Shown here: piece by piece, positions 41,404-50,619 of the stretch
Numbering within the stretch: the first letter of the stretch is position 1
How the letters are laid out: each line of letters opens with the position of its first letter
Assembly: GCA_013822735.1 (NCBI GenBank)
Contig: PNKZ01000014.1
Span: 84,270 to 148,269, forward strand
DNA from: Pirellula sp.
GTDB lineage: Bacteria > Planctomycetota > Planctomycetia > Pirellulales > PNKZ01
DNA: 64,000 nucleotides
Direction of reading: 5' to 3'
Made by a program: the position numbers and the translations under genes
Notes under the pieces: model-generated
Told to the model about the DNA's origin: nothing
The model's input: the letters and a program-made list of their open reading frames with translations, nothing else
The model's database searches: none

Positions 41404-41928
41404 ATGCCGGACAACAACGTAAATACTCAGATTTCCCAAGGCGTGACGACCTTGGGAACGCGCATTGCGCCGAGCGTACTCGGCCAAAAGGTTCCGTACC
41501 AACATCGCCTCACGCCGTCGAGCCCTTTGCTCAGCGGCCAGGTGGGCGAAGCCGTCGTCGTGATCAACGACAGCGGCGGCACGCTGAACGCCGGCCAACA
41601 CATTCGTTGGAAAGACGGCTACTACGGCACGCGCATCGGCGCCGCCGCAGGCGCCGGCGAACCGAGCGACGGTGTGATCGACCACATGATTCCGTCGACC
41701 GGCGTGCTCGATGACTACGCGTGTCTCGTCGTCGTGAGCGGCTTGGTCCGCATGATCAGCGACGGCGCGTCGAGCTTGGCCATTCACGACGTTCTCAAGA
41801 CGGCGGCGAGCGGCAAGGTGACCAAAGACAGCGCAACGCCGTCGAGCAACGGCAAGTGTGCCAAGGCCACCGAAACGGTGACCAACGTCGACGGCACCAT
41901 GTTTTGGGGGAATTTCGTCGGACCTTAA
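41404..41928 (+). CDS. Capsid decoration protein (DUF2190-like)
   Basis: A 174-residue beta-rich protein. The layout GEAVVVINDSGGTLNAGQHIRWKDGYYGTRIG...GVIDHMI...YACLVVVSGLVRMISDGASSLAIHDVLKTAASGKVTKD fits head-decoration proteins of the DUF2190 type, which stabilise capsids. It is placed right after the capsid gene and is followed by a terminator. Confidence 0.7.
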   Translation: MPDNNVNTQISQGVTTLGTRIAPSVLGQKVPYQHRLTPSSPLLSGQVGEAVVVINDSGGTLNAGQHIRWKDGYYGTRIGAAAGAGEPSDGVIDHMIPSTGVLDDYACLVVVSGLVRMISDGASSLAIHDVLKTAASGKVTKDSATPSSNGKCAKATETVTNVDGTMFWGNFVGP

Positions 41929-41960
41929 GTGTCGGGCGTGTTCGGTCTTCGGGCCGAGCG

Positions 41961-41999
41961 GGCGGCGGATCGAAACGGGCTCGGTCCGCCGCCTTTTTT
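41961..41999 (+). terminator. Rho-independent terminator
   Basis: A 9-bp perfect stem (41961-41969 with 41985-41993) then TTTTTT. It separates capsid genes from the packaging genes, allowing higher capsid expression. Confidence 0.8.
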
Positions 42000-42018
42000 C
42001 ATTTGGAGAGCGTGATTG

Positions 42019-42663
42019 ATGTCGGACGCCTTGCAGCCAACGACGAACTTCATTCCGCCGCCCGAGGTTTTCGCCCCGGGTGAGGGGCGCTGCGCAACTT
42101 GCGGCAACGTCAAAAAGCTCGACGGCTCGTTCTGCCACGCGTGCAATCGGAAGCGGAGCATGGCCCGACTGCTCACCGCCAACGAATCGGCCCATCAGCG
42201 GCGCATGACCGAGCAAGTTGCCGCGCTCATTCGGCAGCTCAACAGCGATCACCCCGACGTTCCGAGCCTTTCGCTGATCACCGCCAAGATGTTGACGGCG
42301 CTCGGCGGCGTCGACGGCTTGGTTGCCGAGTGCATCCGCGCGATCGGCGATTGCAAGGGCAAGACGCGCGTCGACGCGTACTTCGGCCTAATGAAGATGG
42401 CGGCCAAGGCCGGCGAACAGAACGCCGCCATGCAAGGCCTGCTCAGTGCCACGTCGGACGAGCTGCATAACTTCATTCTGCAGATCGCCGCCGAGCAAGC
42501 GGAAGCGGAAGAGCCGAGCCAAATGCTCGAAGACGTGTTGCGCAAGCAGTACGCCAAGAAGGGGCTCAAGCTGCTCGTCATCGACGAAGATACGATCGTC
42601 GAAGGCAACGCCGCTCCCGCTCCGATCGAACCGCCGCCGGCGGATCAGGCAGGTGTCGCATGA
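42019..42663 (+). CDS. Probable terminase small subunit
   Basis: A 214-residue protein from ATG 42019 immediately before the large subunit (ATGA overlap). A zinc ribbon (CATCGNVKKLDGSFCHAC, residues about 25-42) precedes a helical region. No known small-subunit HTH is obvious; the role of selecting phage DNA for packaging is inferred from position. Confidence 0.6.
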   Translation: MSDALQPTTNFIPPPEVFAPGEGRCATCGNVKKLDGSFCHACNRKRSMARLLTANESAHQRRMTEQVAALIRQLNSDHPDVPSLSLITAKMLTALGGVDGLVAECIRAIGDCKGKTRVDAYFGLMKMAAKAGEQNAAMQGLLSATSDELHNFILQIAAEQAEAEEPSQMLEDVLRKQYAKKGLKLLVIDEDTIVEGNAAPAPIEPPPADQAGVA

Positions 42664-44375
42664 GCGGTACGGCAAAAGCCGGCTTGACGGCGGCCCTCAA
42701 TGAAGCGATTTCCCGCAGCCAAGATGCCTTGGCCCTCTTCCGCGCGATGGTGACGCAGGTCGGTTTCATCATTTCGATGGCCACCGAGCGGCTGATGCGC
42801 GGCGGCAACCAAAGCGGTAAGTCGACCATCTGCGCCGTCGAGGTAGCGTCGGCCGCACTCGGCGAACCGATCACCGGTCCCGACGGCAAGAAACTCCCGT
42901 TCAAGTATCCGACCAATCGCCCCCTGATGATTTGGGTCATTGGGCTAGGCGAGGACCATATCGGCGACACGCTGTACCGCCTGCTCTTCCAGCCGGGCGC
43001 GTTTGACGTCATTCGCGACCTCCGCACCGGCAAGATGCGGGCTTGGAATCCGAGCGACCCGGGCGACAAGGCGCGCGAGTCCGAGAAGGAACCGGCCCCG
43101 GCGTTGATTCCGGAGCGGTACGCTCCCGACTCGGCGTTCGCGTGGAAAGACAAGAAAGCCAAAGTCTTCACCCGTTGGACGCATCCCGGTACCGGCACGG
43201 TCATCCGCGCGTTTACCGCCAAGGGCGACGTTAAACAGGGCGACCCGGTCGACCTCGTGTGGGTGGACGAAGACATCGTCGACCCGAACGACATCGACGA
43301 ATACCGCGCGCGGCTCTCGAAGCGCAAGGGACGCATCATCTGGTCGAGCTGGCCGCGGATCGCCAACCCCGCCCTGCTCTCGATGAAGACGCGGGCCGAC
43401 GAACAACGCGACCGGGAAAAGCCGGACTGCCAAGAGTGGTGCCTCAAGTTCACCGCCAACCCCTTCATGGACGACGACGAGAAGCGGAAGCGTCTCGCCG
43501 AATGGGGACCGGAAGTCTCGCGCGCTCGCGATCAAGGCGAGTTCGTCCTCGACACGGTGCTGATGTATCCGGAATGGAACATCGAGCGGCACTGCACGCC
43601 GCCGGCCGCCGCGCTCGATTGGGACGAAGTCGATAAGGCACTCGCCGCCAACCGGTTCATTCCGCCGCGCGATTGGACGCGCCGACTGTTCTTGGATCCG
43701 GGCCACGGCACGACGGCCGTGTTCTTCACCGCCACGACGCCGCCGGAACTCGGCAACTACGTCGTGCTGTACGACTTGCTCTACCTGCATCAGTGCACGC
43801 CGGAAGAGTGTGCCCGCCAGGTGCGACCGCGCGCCGCCGGGTATCGGTTCTACAGTTTCACGATCGACTATCGCTACGGCCGCCAGCATCACCCCGGCAA
43901 CGCGCGGCCCGGCGGCGATCCGAAGACGGTGCGCGAGATTTACGCCGAAGCGTTCAAGGCCATGGGCCTGCAGTCGGAAACGACGGGCAATTCGTTCCAG
44001 TGGTCGAGCGACGACGTCGCCGCCGGCCTCACCGCGTTCCGTAGTTGGCTCATTCCTCGCACGAACGGCCGCCCGCGCTTCCGCGTGGTGAAGCATCAAT
44101 GCGGCCCGTTCATCAACGAGATCCAGCTCTATCGCAAGCACCTGACCAAAGACAACGCCGAGGACCGCCCGGCGACCGGTCAAGACGATCACGCGATGGA
44201 CACCGCGCGATACGCCGCCATGGACGGCTGCGAATACGTCGCAGTTCGTGACGACGGCCTGAGCGGCATCGACCCGGGCCCGCACTATCGCGCGTTCCAA
44301 GCCTACTCGAACGAGTTCGCGCCGCCGCAACCCGCCAATCAATCCTGTTCGTTCGGCCCCGGCCGAGCGGCCTAG
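42660..44375 (+). CDS. Terminase large subunit
   Basis: A 571-residue packaging motor. ATPase: Walker A GGNQSGKST (48-56), Walker B LVWVDED (about 199-205). Nuclease: RLFLDPGHGTTAVFF starts the RNase-H-like domain with its first Asp, and QDDHAMDTARYA near the C-terminus supplies the last acidic residues. It pumps DNA into the prohead through the portal and cuts it. It follows the probable small subunit with overlapping codons. Confidence 0.92.
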   Translation: MSGTAKAGLTAALNEAISRSQDALALFRAMVTQVGFIISMATERLMRGGNQSGKSTICAVEVASAALGEPITGPDGKKLPFKYPTNRPLMIWVIGLGEDHIGDTLYRLLFQPGAFDVIRDLRTGKMRAWNPSDPGDKARESEKEPAPALIPERYAPDSAFAWKDKKAKVFTRWTHPGTGTVIRAFTAKGDVKQGDPVDLVWVDEDIVDPNDIDEYRARLSKRKGRIIWSSWPRIANPALLSMKTRADEQRDREKPDCQEWCLKFTANPFMDDDEKRKRLAEWGPEVSRARDQGEFVLDTVLMYPEWNIERHCTPPAAALDWDEVDKALAANRFIPPRDWTRRLFLDPGHGTTAVFFTATTPPELGNYVVLYDLLYLHQCTPEECARQVRPRAAGYRFYSFTIDYRYGRQHHPGNARPGGDPKTVREIYAEAFKAMGLQSETTGNSFQWSSDDVAAGLTAFRSWLIPRTNGRPRFRVVKHQCGPFINEIQLYRKHLTKDNAEDRPATGQDDHAMDTARYAAMDGCEYVAVRDDGLSGIDPGPHYRAFQAYSNEFAPPQPANQSCSFGPGRAA

Positions 44376-44422
44376 CCCGTTTTTGTTTCGCAGTTCCTTT
44401 CGCCCGTTTGCAGGAGAAGCCC

Positions 44423-44956
44423 ATGTCCGCCGGTACTACCAATCAGACGCCCGCAGCGACCGAAGAGCCGAAGCTCCCGGAAGTCGACGTCATGTTCCCC
44501 GCAGCGCTGTTCGGCTGCCCGATGACCGACATCGTCATTTACTACGTCACCGGCGATCGAGCCGGCGCCGGTTGCCCGGCCGTAGTCTCGCTCAATCAAT
44601 CGAACGGTCTGCTCAATCTGATCGCACTCCGCGGCCAGATGAGCGAACGCCACGACGCGGTTCGCCACATCGACGACCCGTTCTTCAAGGATCACGCCAA
44701 CGTACTGCGCCGCGACGGCGCGTGGGACTACGGCCCCGGCAAGTCGCCGCCGGTGAAGCCGACGGATTTCCCGCTGACGATCGAAGCGGCGGCGCTCGAC
44801 GTCATCCGGCACTGGAACAACAACCTCACGCCGGAAGTCATCGCACAGAAGATTCGGCCGCAGCTCACCGTCGGCGGCAAGTTGCTCGCCGATCCGCTGC
44901 CGTTCGTGCAGGTCCAGCTCCAAGAGTACGCCCCCCGCTACCGCTCGAAGAAGTAA
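44423..44956 (+). CDS. Hypothetical virion-module protein
   Basis: A 177-residue protein from ATG 44423 (GGAG upstream), between terminase and portal. DIVIYYVTGDRAGAGCPAVVSLNQSNGLLNLIALRG suggests a small beta-barrel, followed by a helical C-terminus. Unknown; possibly a head-tail junction part. Confidence 0.6.
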   Translation: MSAGTTNQTPAATEEPKLPEVDVMFPAALFGCPMTDIVIYYVTGDRAGAGCPAVVSLNQSNGLLNLIALRGQMSERHDAVRHIDDPFFKDHANVLRRDGAWDYGPGKSPPVKPTDFPLTIEAAALDVIRHWNNNLTPEVIAQKIRPQLTVGGKLLADPLPFVQVQLQEYAPRYRSKK

Positions 44957-44962
44957 GGCCTC

Positions 44963-47092
44963 ATGCTCGCCACCGCACCGCAAACCGACGCCGTCACTCC
45001 ACTGGTCAAAAGCTGGCTGGAGAAGGTGAAACTTGCGCAAGACCACAAGAAGCCGTTCGACGATACCGCCGCGCAGTGCATGGCGTTCTTCTCGGGCTCG
45101 CTCGGCTTCATGTGGCAACCGGACTTCATGCGCCAGTTCATCGGCGGCAATCTGCTGACGCCGCGGTTTAAGGTGACGGTGGCGAAGGCCTTCGAGGTCG
45201 TGGCGCTCTTCGGCCCGACGCTCTACTGGCAGAATCCGCAGCGGGTCGTGAAGCCGCGCAAGGCGATCAACATCAACCCGATGGCGATCCAAGCGCTCGG
45301 AAATCCGCAGATGCAAATGATGGCGCAAATGTTCCAACAGGAACAAATGCAACGCCAAGCGGAGAACGGCGTCGTGTCGGCCCTGCTCGAGAGCTGGCTG
45401 AACTACACGCCGATCGAGCAACCGGGCGGCGGACTGGCGACGCACGCCGCGCAAGGAATCACCGAGGCGCTCGTCAAGGGACGGGCTTGCCTCTGGCCGA
45501 AGCCCTACCGCTTCCCCGGATCCGGCCGCACGATCACCGGGGCGTTCTTTGACTCCGTCGACAACCTGCTTATCGATCCGGACGCGACGAGCATTCACGA
45601 TGCCCGCTGGATCGCGCAGCGCGTTGTCGAGCCGATTTGGTTGTGCGAGCGAAACTTCCAATTGCCGCCCGGGTCGCTCACCGGCTACGGCTCCCACGAA
45701 AGCGCCCATCGCCAAGGGGAAGGTTCGAATTGGGACCAGTGGACCGAGACGAATCGGAAGATCGGCAAGACGTACGATCTGATCACTTACTACAAGATTT
45801 ATTCCAAGGGGGGCGTCGGCGGCCGGCTCATCGGTCCGGCGAAGCTCGGGCCCGAACTCACGCAGGCGCTCGATAGCGTCGTCGGCGATCACGCCTATAT
45901 CTGCGTCGCCCCGAACGTGCCGTATCCGCTCAACGCGCCGACCGAGCGGCTGCGGACGTCGTTCGATAACGACGTCTCGCGCATGTTCCAATGGCCGATC
46001 GCGTATTGGCTCGACGACAAGTGGCCGGTGTCGGTGCTCGACTTCTACAACAAGCCGAACTCCGCTTGGCCGATCGCCCCGATGGCGCCGGGCTTGGGCG
46101 AGCTCACCTTCATCAACGCGATGATGTCGTCGCTGATGAACAAGATTTGGAACGCCTGCCGCGTCATTTGGGCCGGCCAGAAGAACGTCGGAACGTCGGT
46201 CGAACCGGCGCTGATGGGAGGGGGCGACAACGTCTACCTCAAGCTCGATAACGTCGAGGAAGTGCAGAAGTATCTCACCGCGATCCAGCAGCCCGACGTC
46301 AACATGGGCGTTTGGGAAATGCTCGATCGAGCGATGATGCTATTCGATAAGCGCGTCGGCCTCTCCGAGATCCTCTACTCGCTCAACCCGGGCGGCGTGG
46401 CGAGCCGGAGCGCGGAAGACGCGGCCAACAAGCGGGCGTTCGCTACGATCCGCACCGACTTCATGGCGAATCAGGTCAACAATTGGATGACCGAAGTCGC
46501 CGACATGGAGAAGTATTGCGCCCGCACGTTCATCGGCCCCCAAGACCTGCAAGGGTTCTACGGTCCGACCGAGCAAATGCTGTGGCAGCAATACATCGCC
46601 GGCCAAGACCCCGAGCTCGTCTGCCGCGAGTTCCGCGCGACCGTCGCCGCCAACAGCACGCGGAAGCCGGACAAGCAACGCGACGTGCAGAACATCGAGA
46701 ACATGCTGCAATATTTCGGGCAGCAAATCGGCGGTTGGGCGACCGGTACCGGCAATCCGCAGCCGGTCAACGGCCTCATGCAAATGTGGGGCGAAGCGGT
46801 CGACCAAGACGTGTCGAACGTGCTCCTGCAACCGCCCCCGCCGCCGTCGCCGGATCCGGCCGCGCAACAAGCCGCGGAATTACAAACGCAGCAAATGCTG
46901 CAGCAGCTCGGCATGGAGCGTGAGCAGCACATTCAACGCATGACGCAGAGCTCGCAAGAGTTCGCCCAAACCCAACAGCAGCAGGCCCAGGCCGCCCAAT
47001 TGAAACTGATGCTGGACGCGATCGCCGCCAAGGCGAAAGCGGACGCAGAGAAAGCCAAAGCCCAACTCCAAGCCCGTACGAGAGCAGCATGA
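44963..47092 (+). CDS. Portal protein
   Basis: A 709-residue protein, the size of podovirus portals, located after the terminase. It has N-terminal wing-like sequence (VALFGPTLYWQNPQRVVKP), a central region (NLLIDPDATSIHDARWIAQRVV, DNDVSRMFQWPIAYWLDDKWPVSVLDFYNKPNSAWPIAPM) and a long Gln/Ala-rich C-terminal helix (AQQAAELQTQQMLQQLGMEREQHIQRM) that could form the barrel. It would form the dodecameric DNA channel. Confidence 0.8.
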   Translation: MLATAPQTDAVTPLVKSWLEKVKLAQDHKKPFDDTAAQCMAFFSGSLGFMWQPDFMRQFIGGNLLTPRFKVTVAKAFEVVALFGPTLYWQNPQRVVKPRKAININPMAIQALGNPQMQMMAQMFQQEQMQRQAENGVVSALLESWLNYTPIEQPGGGLATHAAQGITEALVKGRACLWPKPYRFPGSGRTITGAFFDSVDNLLIDPDATSIHDARWIAQRVVEPIWLCERNFQLPPGSLTGYGSHESAHRQGEGSNWDQWTETNRKIGKTYDLITYYKIYSKGGVGGRLIGPAKLGPELTQALDSVVGDHAYICVAPNVPYPLNAPTERLRTSFDNDVSRMFQWPIAYWLDDKWPVSVLDFYNKPNSAWPIAPMAPGLGELTFINAMMSSLMNKIWNACRVIWAGQKNVGTSVEPALMGGGDNVYLKLDNVEEVQKYLTAIQQPDVNMGVWEMLDRAMMLFDKRVGLSEILYSLNPGGVASRSAEDAANKRAFATIRTDFMANQVNNWMTEVADMEKYCARTFIGPQDLQGFYGPTEQMLWQQYIAGQDPELVCREFRATVAANSTRKPDKQRDVQNIENMLQYFGQQIGGWATGTGNPQPVNGLMQMWGEAVDQDVSNVLLQPPPPPSPDPAAQQAAELQTQQMLQQLGMEREQHIQRMTQSSQEFAQTQQQQAQAAQLKLMLDAIAAKAKADAEKAKAQLQARTRAA

Positions 47093-47526
47093 GCACCGTA
47101 GCAGAACTACCGTTAGACATCGCCCGCGCCCCCGAAGGCGTGCAAGCCCGCTTCCTCGAGCTAATCGCCGACGGCGTCTCGCCGCGCATGGCCGAAATGT
47201 TCGCACTGCGCACGGCCCCGCGCGTGATGACCGATTCCGTTTACTTCGCCTCGCAAGGAACGCTCGACAAACAATTCGACAAGGCGCCGTGCGGGCAGCT
47301 CGAGTCGCTCATCGCGGCGGCCAAGTCGCACGGCTTCACGCCGGGCATTCACGACGTTTACGATTCCGGACTCGCCGACTTCTTCGGCGATCCGAAAGCG
47401 TTCGTGCCGCCGACCGGCGGTCGCAATCATATCCGGCGCACCTGCGAAGAGCGGGGCGTGTCCAACTACGGGCCCGTGCAGGTCCGTGCTCACGAGCGCG
47501 AGAATACAAGGCGAAACGCTACCTGA
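47089..47526 (+). CDS. Virion-module protein, possibly frameshifted near its end
   Basis: A 145-residue protein overlapping the portal stop. FTPGIHDVYDSGLADFFGDPKAFVPPTGGRNHIRRTCEERGVSNYGPVQVRAHERE is natural-looking, then ENTRRNAT and stop. In the -1 frame the expected continuation EYKAKRYLMEEAAAADLASVV runs to 47627. One lost or gained base near 47505 would explain this. Confidence 0.65.
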   Translation: MSTVAELPLDIARAPEGVQARFLELIADGVSPRMAEMFALRTAPRVMTDSVYFASQGTLDKQFDKAPCGQLESLIAAAKSHGFTPGIHDVYDSGLADFFGDPKAFVPPTGGRNHIRRTCEERGVSNYGPVQVRAHERENTRRNAT

Positions 47527-47627
47527 TGGAAGAAGCCGCGGCGGCCGACTTGGCGTCGGTCGTTTCGAATCCGCCGAGCTACATGCCGGTGAGCCTGGCC
47601 GACATCGCAACTTCCGTAACGCCTTGA
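47526..47627 (+). CDS. Short ORF, likely C-terminus of the preceding protein
   Basis: ATG 47526 overlaps the preceding TGA (TGATG) and encodes 33 residues (MEEAAAADLASVVSNPPSYM...). It may be translated by coupling, or be the displaced end of the 47089 gene. The same frame is open upstream. Confidence 0.4.
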   Translation: MEEAAAADLASVVSNPPSYMPVSLADIATSVTP

Positions 47628-47643
47628 CCAGCTAGGGCTATTC
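47626..47643 (+). promoter_or_regulatory. Dispersed 18-bp phage motif, copy 11
   Basis: GACCAGCTAGGGCTATTC; one change in the otherwise invariant first eight bases. It ends two bases before the GTG of the next gene. Confidence 0.7.
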
Positions 47644-47644
47644 A

Positions 47645-47827
47645 GTGACGATCAACGAACGACCGGACAGCAGCGTAGAGATTCGCCAGTTCACCGGACT
47701 GGTGACGCAACAAGATCCGAACGACGTGCAGCCCGGGGCCGCACAAGTGCAGGTCAATATCGGCGTCACGAAGCCCGATCAATTGGACGTTCGCAAAGGG
47801 TACCGCGTAGTGCGGTTTGAGGAATAA
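47645..47827 (+). CDS. Small virion-module protein
   Basis: A 60-residue protein from GTG 47645. The pattern RQFTGLVTQQDPNDVQPGAAQVQVNIGVTKPDQLDVRKGYR is the kind found at the N-terminus of phage tail proteins that list values per site. Unknown; no room for a separate ribosome site other than inside the motif. Confidence 0.5.
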   Translation: MTINERPDSSVEIRQFTGLVTQQDPNDVQPGAAQVQVNIGVTKPDQLDVRKGYRVVRFEE

Positions 47828-47830
47828 ACG

Positions 47831-48133
47831 ATGCACGGTTATCTCGGCTTCGTCGCGCTTGATGCAACGCTGACTCGGCACCTGCAGCTCGCCAACGGCA
47901 ATACTCCGGTCGAGGCGGACGATCCGCCGACCTTTCGCATCTACGGCGACGGGGATACTCCGGTCGCGAGCGGAACACTGAGCGCCGAGGTCGACACGCA
48001 AACCGGCTTGCACAAGCTCGAGCAAGCCTGCACGACGCTCAATGCGTTCGCGCGCGGCACCTATTCGCTTCGCGTCGCCTACGCCGTCTCGACGGTCGCC
48101 AAGGTTCAGTCCTACACGTTCACGGTGGTCTGA
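47831..48133 (+). CDS. Virion-module protein, beta-rich
   Basis: A 100-residue protein starting MHGYLGFVALDATLTRHLQLANG, with alternating strands and an FRIYGDGDTPVASGTL segment, an immunoglobulin-like look similar to the next protein. Overlaps the next start by one base. Confidence 0.6.
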   Translation: MHGYLGFVALDATLTRHLQLANGNTPVEADDPPTFRIYGDGDTPVASGTLSAEVDTQTGLHKLEQACTTLNAFARGTYSLRVAYAVSTVAKVQSYTFTVV

Positions 48134-48558
48134 TGTATCGCGGGCAGTATCAACTCGGCTACGAAGCTCCGATCGGCATTCAGTGCACCGATGCGGACCT
48201 GAACCCCGCTGCACCCGACGCCGCGCCGACGGTGACGATCTACGCCGCCGACGGCTCCAAGCCGCTCGAGAACAAGGCGATTCCCCCCAAGGATCGCGCG
48301 CAAGCGACGGGCCTGTTTGAACACTTCGTGCGGCTCGGGAGCGACTTCGCAACCGGCGTCTACAGCGTGCTCTACAAGTGGACGACCGACGGCGGCGCGT
48401 TCACCGGTCGCTACGTCGACTATTTCGAAGTGCTCCCCGGCGGTCACGTCGACGGCACCGTACTCGGCCTGCACTACTTTGACGCCGGACACGCTCAATT
48501 TCTCGTTCAACAAACCGACGCCGGGCTGATCAAGGCCGGCAAGAATCCGAGGGTCTAA
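48133..48558 (+). CDS. Virion-module protein, beta-rich
   Basis: A 141-residue protein (MYRGQYQLGYEAPIGIQCTD...). APTVTIYAADGSKPLENKAI and GVYSVLYKWTTDGGAFTGRYVDYFEVLPGG suggest a beta sandwich resembling that of the preceding protein, so the pair may be paralogous decoration or tail-fibre parts. Confidence 0.6.
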   Translation: MYRGQYQLGYEAPIGIQCTDADLNPAAPDAAPTVTIYAADGSKPLENKAIPPKDRAQATGLFEHFVRLGSDFATGVYSVLYKWTTDGGAFTGRYVDYFEVLPGGHVDGTVLGLHYFDAGHAQFLVQQTDAGLIKAGKNPRV

Positions 48559-48560
48559 CC

Positions 48561-49145
48561 ATGTTCGCCTGGCTCAGCTTCTTTCAGAAGGTCATCACCG
48601 CGATCGGCACGTGGTTGGCCAGTCAGCTCATTAGCGTCTTCTTCGTCGTACAGGAGGGTTGGGCCGACATCTACAACGCCGACGGCACATTTAACCGTCG
48701 CGAAAATCTGACGCTGCGGTTCTGGAACGGCATCACTACCGCCGGCATCAACAACCTGTTCAACGTCTACTTCGGCGCGACGAGCAAGGCCGCGGCGTGG
48801 TACATGGGGTTGATCGCGAGCAGCGGATATTCGGCACTCGCCGCCGGCGACACCATGTCGTCGCATGCAGGGTGGACCGAAGAGACTTCGAACTATTCGC
48901 AAGCGACGCGCCCGCAATGGACGCCTGCCAGTGCGTCGGGCGCGTCGGTCAGCAACTCGTCGAGCGTAGACTTCACGATTACGGGTAGCGTGACCGTGAA
49001 GGGTATCTTTCTCGTCGACAACTCGACGAAGTCCGGCACGACTGGAACGCTGTGGGCCACGGCGCTGTTCACGTCCGGCGATCAAGCGTTGGTCAACGGC
49101 CAAACGCTTAAGGTTACTTACATCTGCAGCGGTTCGTCGTCCTAA
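48561..49145 (+). CDS. Virion-module protein (receptor- or fibre-like)
   Basis: A 194-residue protein. Hydrophobic N-terminal stretch (FFQKVITAIGTWLASQLISVFFVV), then YNADGTFNRRENLTLRFWNGITTAGINNLFNVYFG...AAWYMGLIASSGYSALAAGDTMSSHAGWTE, the pattern of a common phage family of unknown structure placed among tail genes. Confidence 0.6.
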   Translation: MFAWLSFFQKVITAIGTWLASQLISVFFVVQEGWADIYNADGTFNRRENLTLRFWNGITTAGINNLFNVYFGATSKAAAWYMGLIASSGYSALAAGDTMSSHAGWTEETSNYSQATRPQWTPASASGASVSNSSSVDFTITGSVTVKGIFLVDNSTKSGTTGTLWATALFTSGDQALVNGQTLKVTYICSGSSS

Positions 49146-49156
49146 CGAGGTAGATC

Positions 49157-49657
49157 ATGGCTTCCGGCGATACGCTTGTGGTGTTCGGTGCGCTCGATAA
49201 CGAGCCGCCGACGAGCAACTTTGCCAGCATCGATACGCGCAATTCTCAACCGTGCCTCGACTTCGATGCGAGCACGGATGAGTCGGCCGTCTTCTCGGGC
49301 GTACTGCCGCGCAACTACGCCGGCGGCGGTATCACCGTACGCCTGGCTTGGGCCGGTACGTCGGCGACGAGCGGCACGTGTCGCTGGAATTCGTCTATCG
49401 AGCGGCAAGACGACGAGGGGCAAGACCTCGACTCCGATAGCTTCGCCACCGCGCAAGCCGCCGGAGCGACGGCGCCGGGCACGAGCGGCATGTTGCAATA
49501 TACGGACATCCCCCACACCAGCGGCGCGCAGATGGACAGCCTTGCCGCCGGCGAACGCTTCCGCTTGAAGATCACGCGCGACGCCGATGGAACGGGCGGT
49601 ACCGACGACATGACGGGCGACGCCGAGCTGTTCTCCGTCGAGATCCGCGAAACCTAA
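49157..49657 (+). CDS. Virion-module protein, beta-rich
   Basis: A 166-residue protein. The layout VVFGALDNEPPTSNFASIDTRNSQPCLDFDA...ESAVFSGVLPRNYAGGGITVRLAWAG fits a beta-sandwich virion protein. Ribosome site ACGAGGTAG upstream. Family seen among phages but not named. Confidence 0.6.
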   Translation: MASGDTLVVFGALDNEPPTSNFASIDTRNSQPCLDFDASTDESAVFSGVLPRNYAGGGITVRLAWAGTSATSGTCRWNSSIERQDDEGQDLDSDSFATAQAAGATAPGTSGMLQYTDIPHTSGAQMDSLAAGERFRLKITRDADGTGGTDDMTGDAELFSVEIRET

Positions 49658-49669
49658 TAGGCGGTCGAC

Positions 49670-50617
49670 ATGGCGTGCGAATACAGTTCCGCGGGCTCAC
49701 TATCGATCACGACACCGACGACTGCCGCGCCGGTGTCGTGCTCGTTTTGGTTCCGTGTTCCGGACATCACGGCTAATCGCCTTCTGCTGACGGCGACGAA
49801 CACGACGAACGCCTTTGAGGTGCTGGCCGCCGGTGCGGTCGGCGGCGATCCTCTGCGGGTCCGGCGCGGCAGCGACGCAACCTTAATGGCGGATACCACC
49901 GGCGGGTTCTCTGCGCTCACGTGGCAGCATGCTCTCGTCGTTTCGGCATCGACCACGGACCATCGCATCTACCTGAATGGCGCATCAAAGGGGACCGGTA
50001 CCACTCTGCAGGGATTCTCCGTCGCCGGAATTAACTTCGGATTCACGAGCGGCGCCGTGCAATACGCGGAGATCGCGGCATGGAACGTAGCGCTCAATGA
50101 TGACGAGGCGCTCGCCTTGGCCGCCGGGTACTCGCCGATGGCGGTGCGGAAGAACGGAGTCGTCTTCTACATGCCGCTCATTCGCGAGCAGAAGGAAAAA
50201 CGCGGTCTGACGGTTACGGTCAACACCAGCTCGCCGACTGTTTACGATCATCCGCGCATTCTCTATCCGCGCAAGCGGCTCGTGATGCACGCGATTCCGC
50301 CCGTCGTCGTCGCGCGTTCGGCGATCAACGTGCTATCGCTGACGCAAACCGGATCGCTCACGGAAGTCCTGCTCGGCGCCACGAACAACCTACTGCTGGC
50401 GCAGTCGAGCTATCCGCCGGCTCGTGAAGTCACCGCACAGAGCTCGCTCAGTCTCTTGCAAGTAGAGAGATACAACAACAACGCAGAGAGCCAATTAAGC
50501 CTGACGCAAAGCGCGTTTCTTCCCGAAGTCGTGCGGAGCATTTCGCAAACTCTTCGGCTGCGGCAGTTGGTACGCGGTCGAGTCGGCAATATCGCCAGCG
50601 GTCGCTACCGGAGATAA
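49670..50617 (+). CDS. LamG-like concanavalin-fold virion protein
   Basis: A 315-residue protein. Residues 1-150 have the LamG/jelly-roll pattern (SFWFRVPDITANRLLLTATNTTNAFEVLAAG, HALVVSASTTDHRIYLNGASKGTGTT, FGFTSGAVQYAEIAAWNVALNDDEALALAAG), a likely sugar-binding domain. The C-terminal part has repeats of LSLTQ-type words (NVLSLTQTGSLTE, LLLAQSS, LSLLQVE, LSLTQSAF), which may trimerise. Probably host recognition. Confidence 0.7.
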   Translation: MACEYSSAGSLSITTPTTAAPVSCSFWFRVPDITANRLLLTATNTTNAFEVLAAGAVGGDPLRVRRGSDATLMADTTGGFSALTWQHALVVSASTTDHRIYLNGASKGTGTTLQGFSVAGINFGFTSGAVQYAEIAAWNVALNDDEALALAAGYSPMAVRKNGVVFYMPLIREQKEKRGLTVTVNTSSPTVYDHPRILYPRKRLVMHAIPPVVVARSAINVLSLTQTGSLTEVLLGATNNLLLAQSSYPPAREVTAQSSLSLLQVERYNNNAESQLSLTQSAFLPEVVRSISQTLRLRQLVRGRVGNIASGRYRR

Positions 50618-50619
50618 CC

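Noticed and set aside
40189..42252. Long leftward ORF antisense to the capsid and decoration genes
   Set aside because: Arg/His/Val-rich composition typical of the reverse frame of GC-rich coding DNA; the plus strand encodes the capsid.
42945..44342. Long leftward ORF antisense to the terminase
   Set aside because: Mirror frame of a clear terminase large subunit; no domain of its own.
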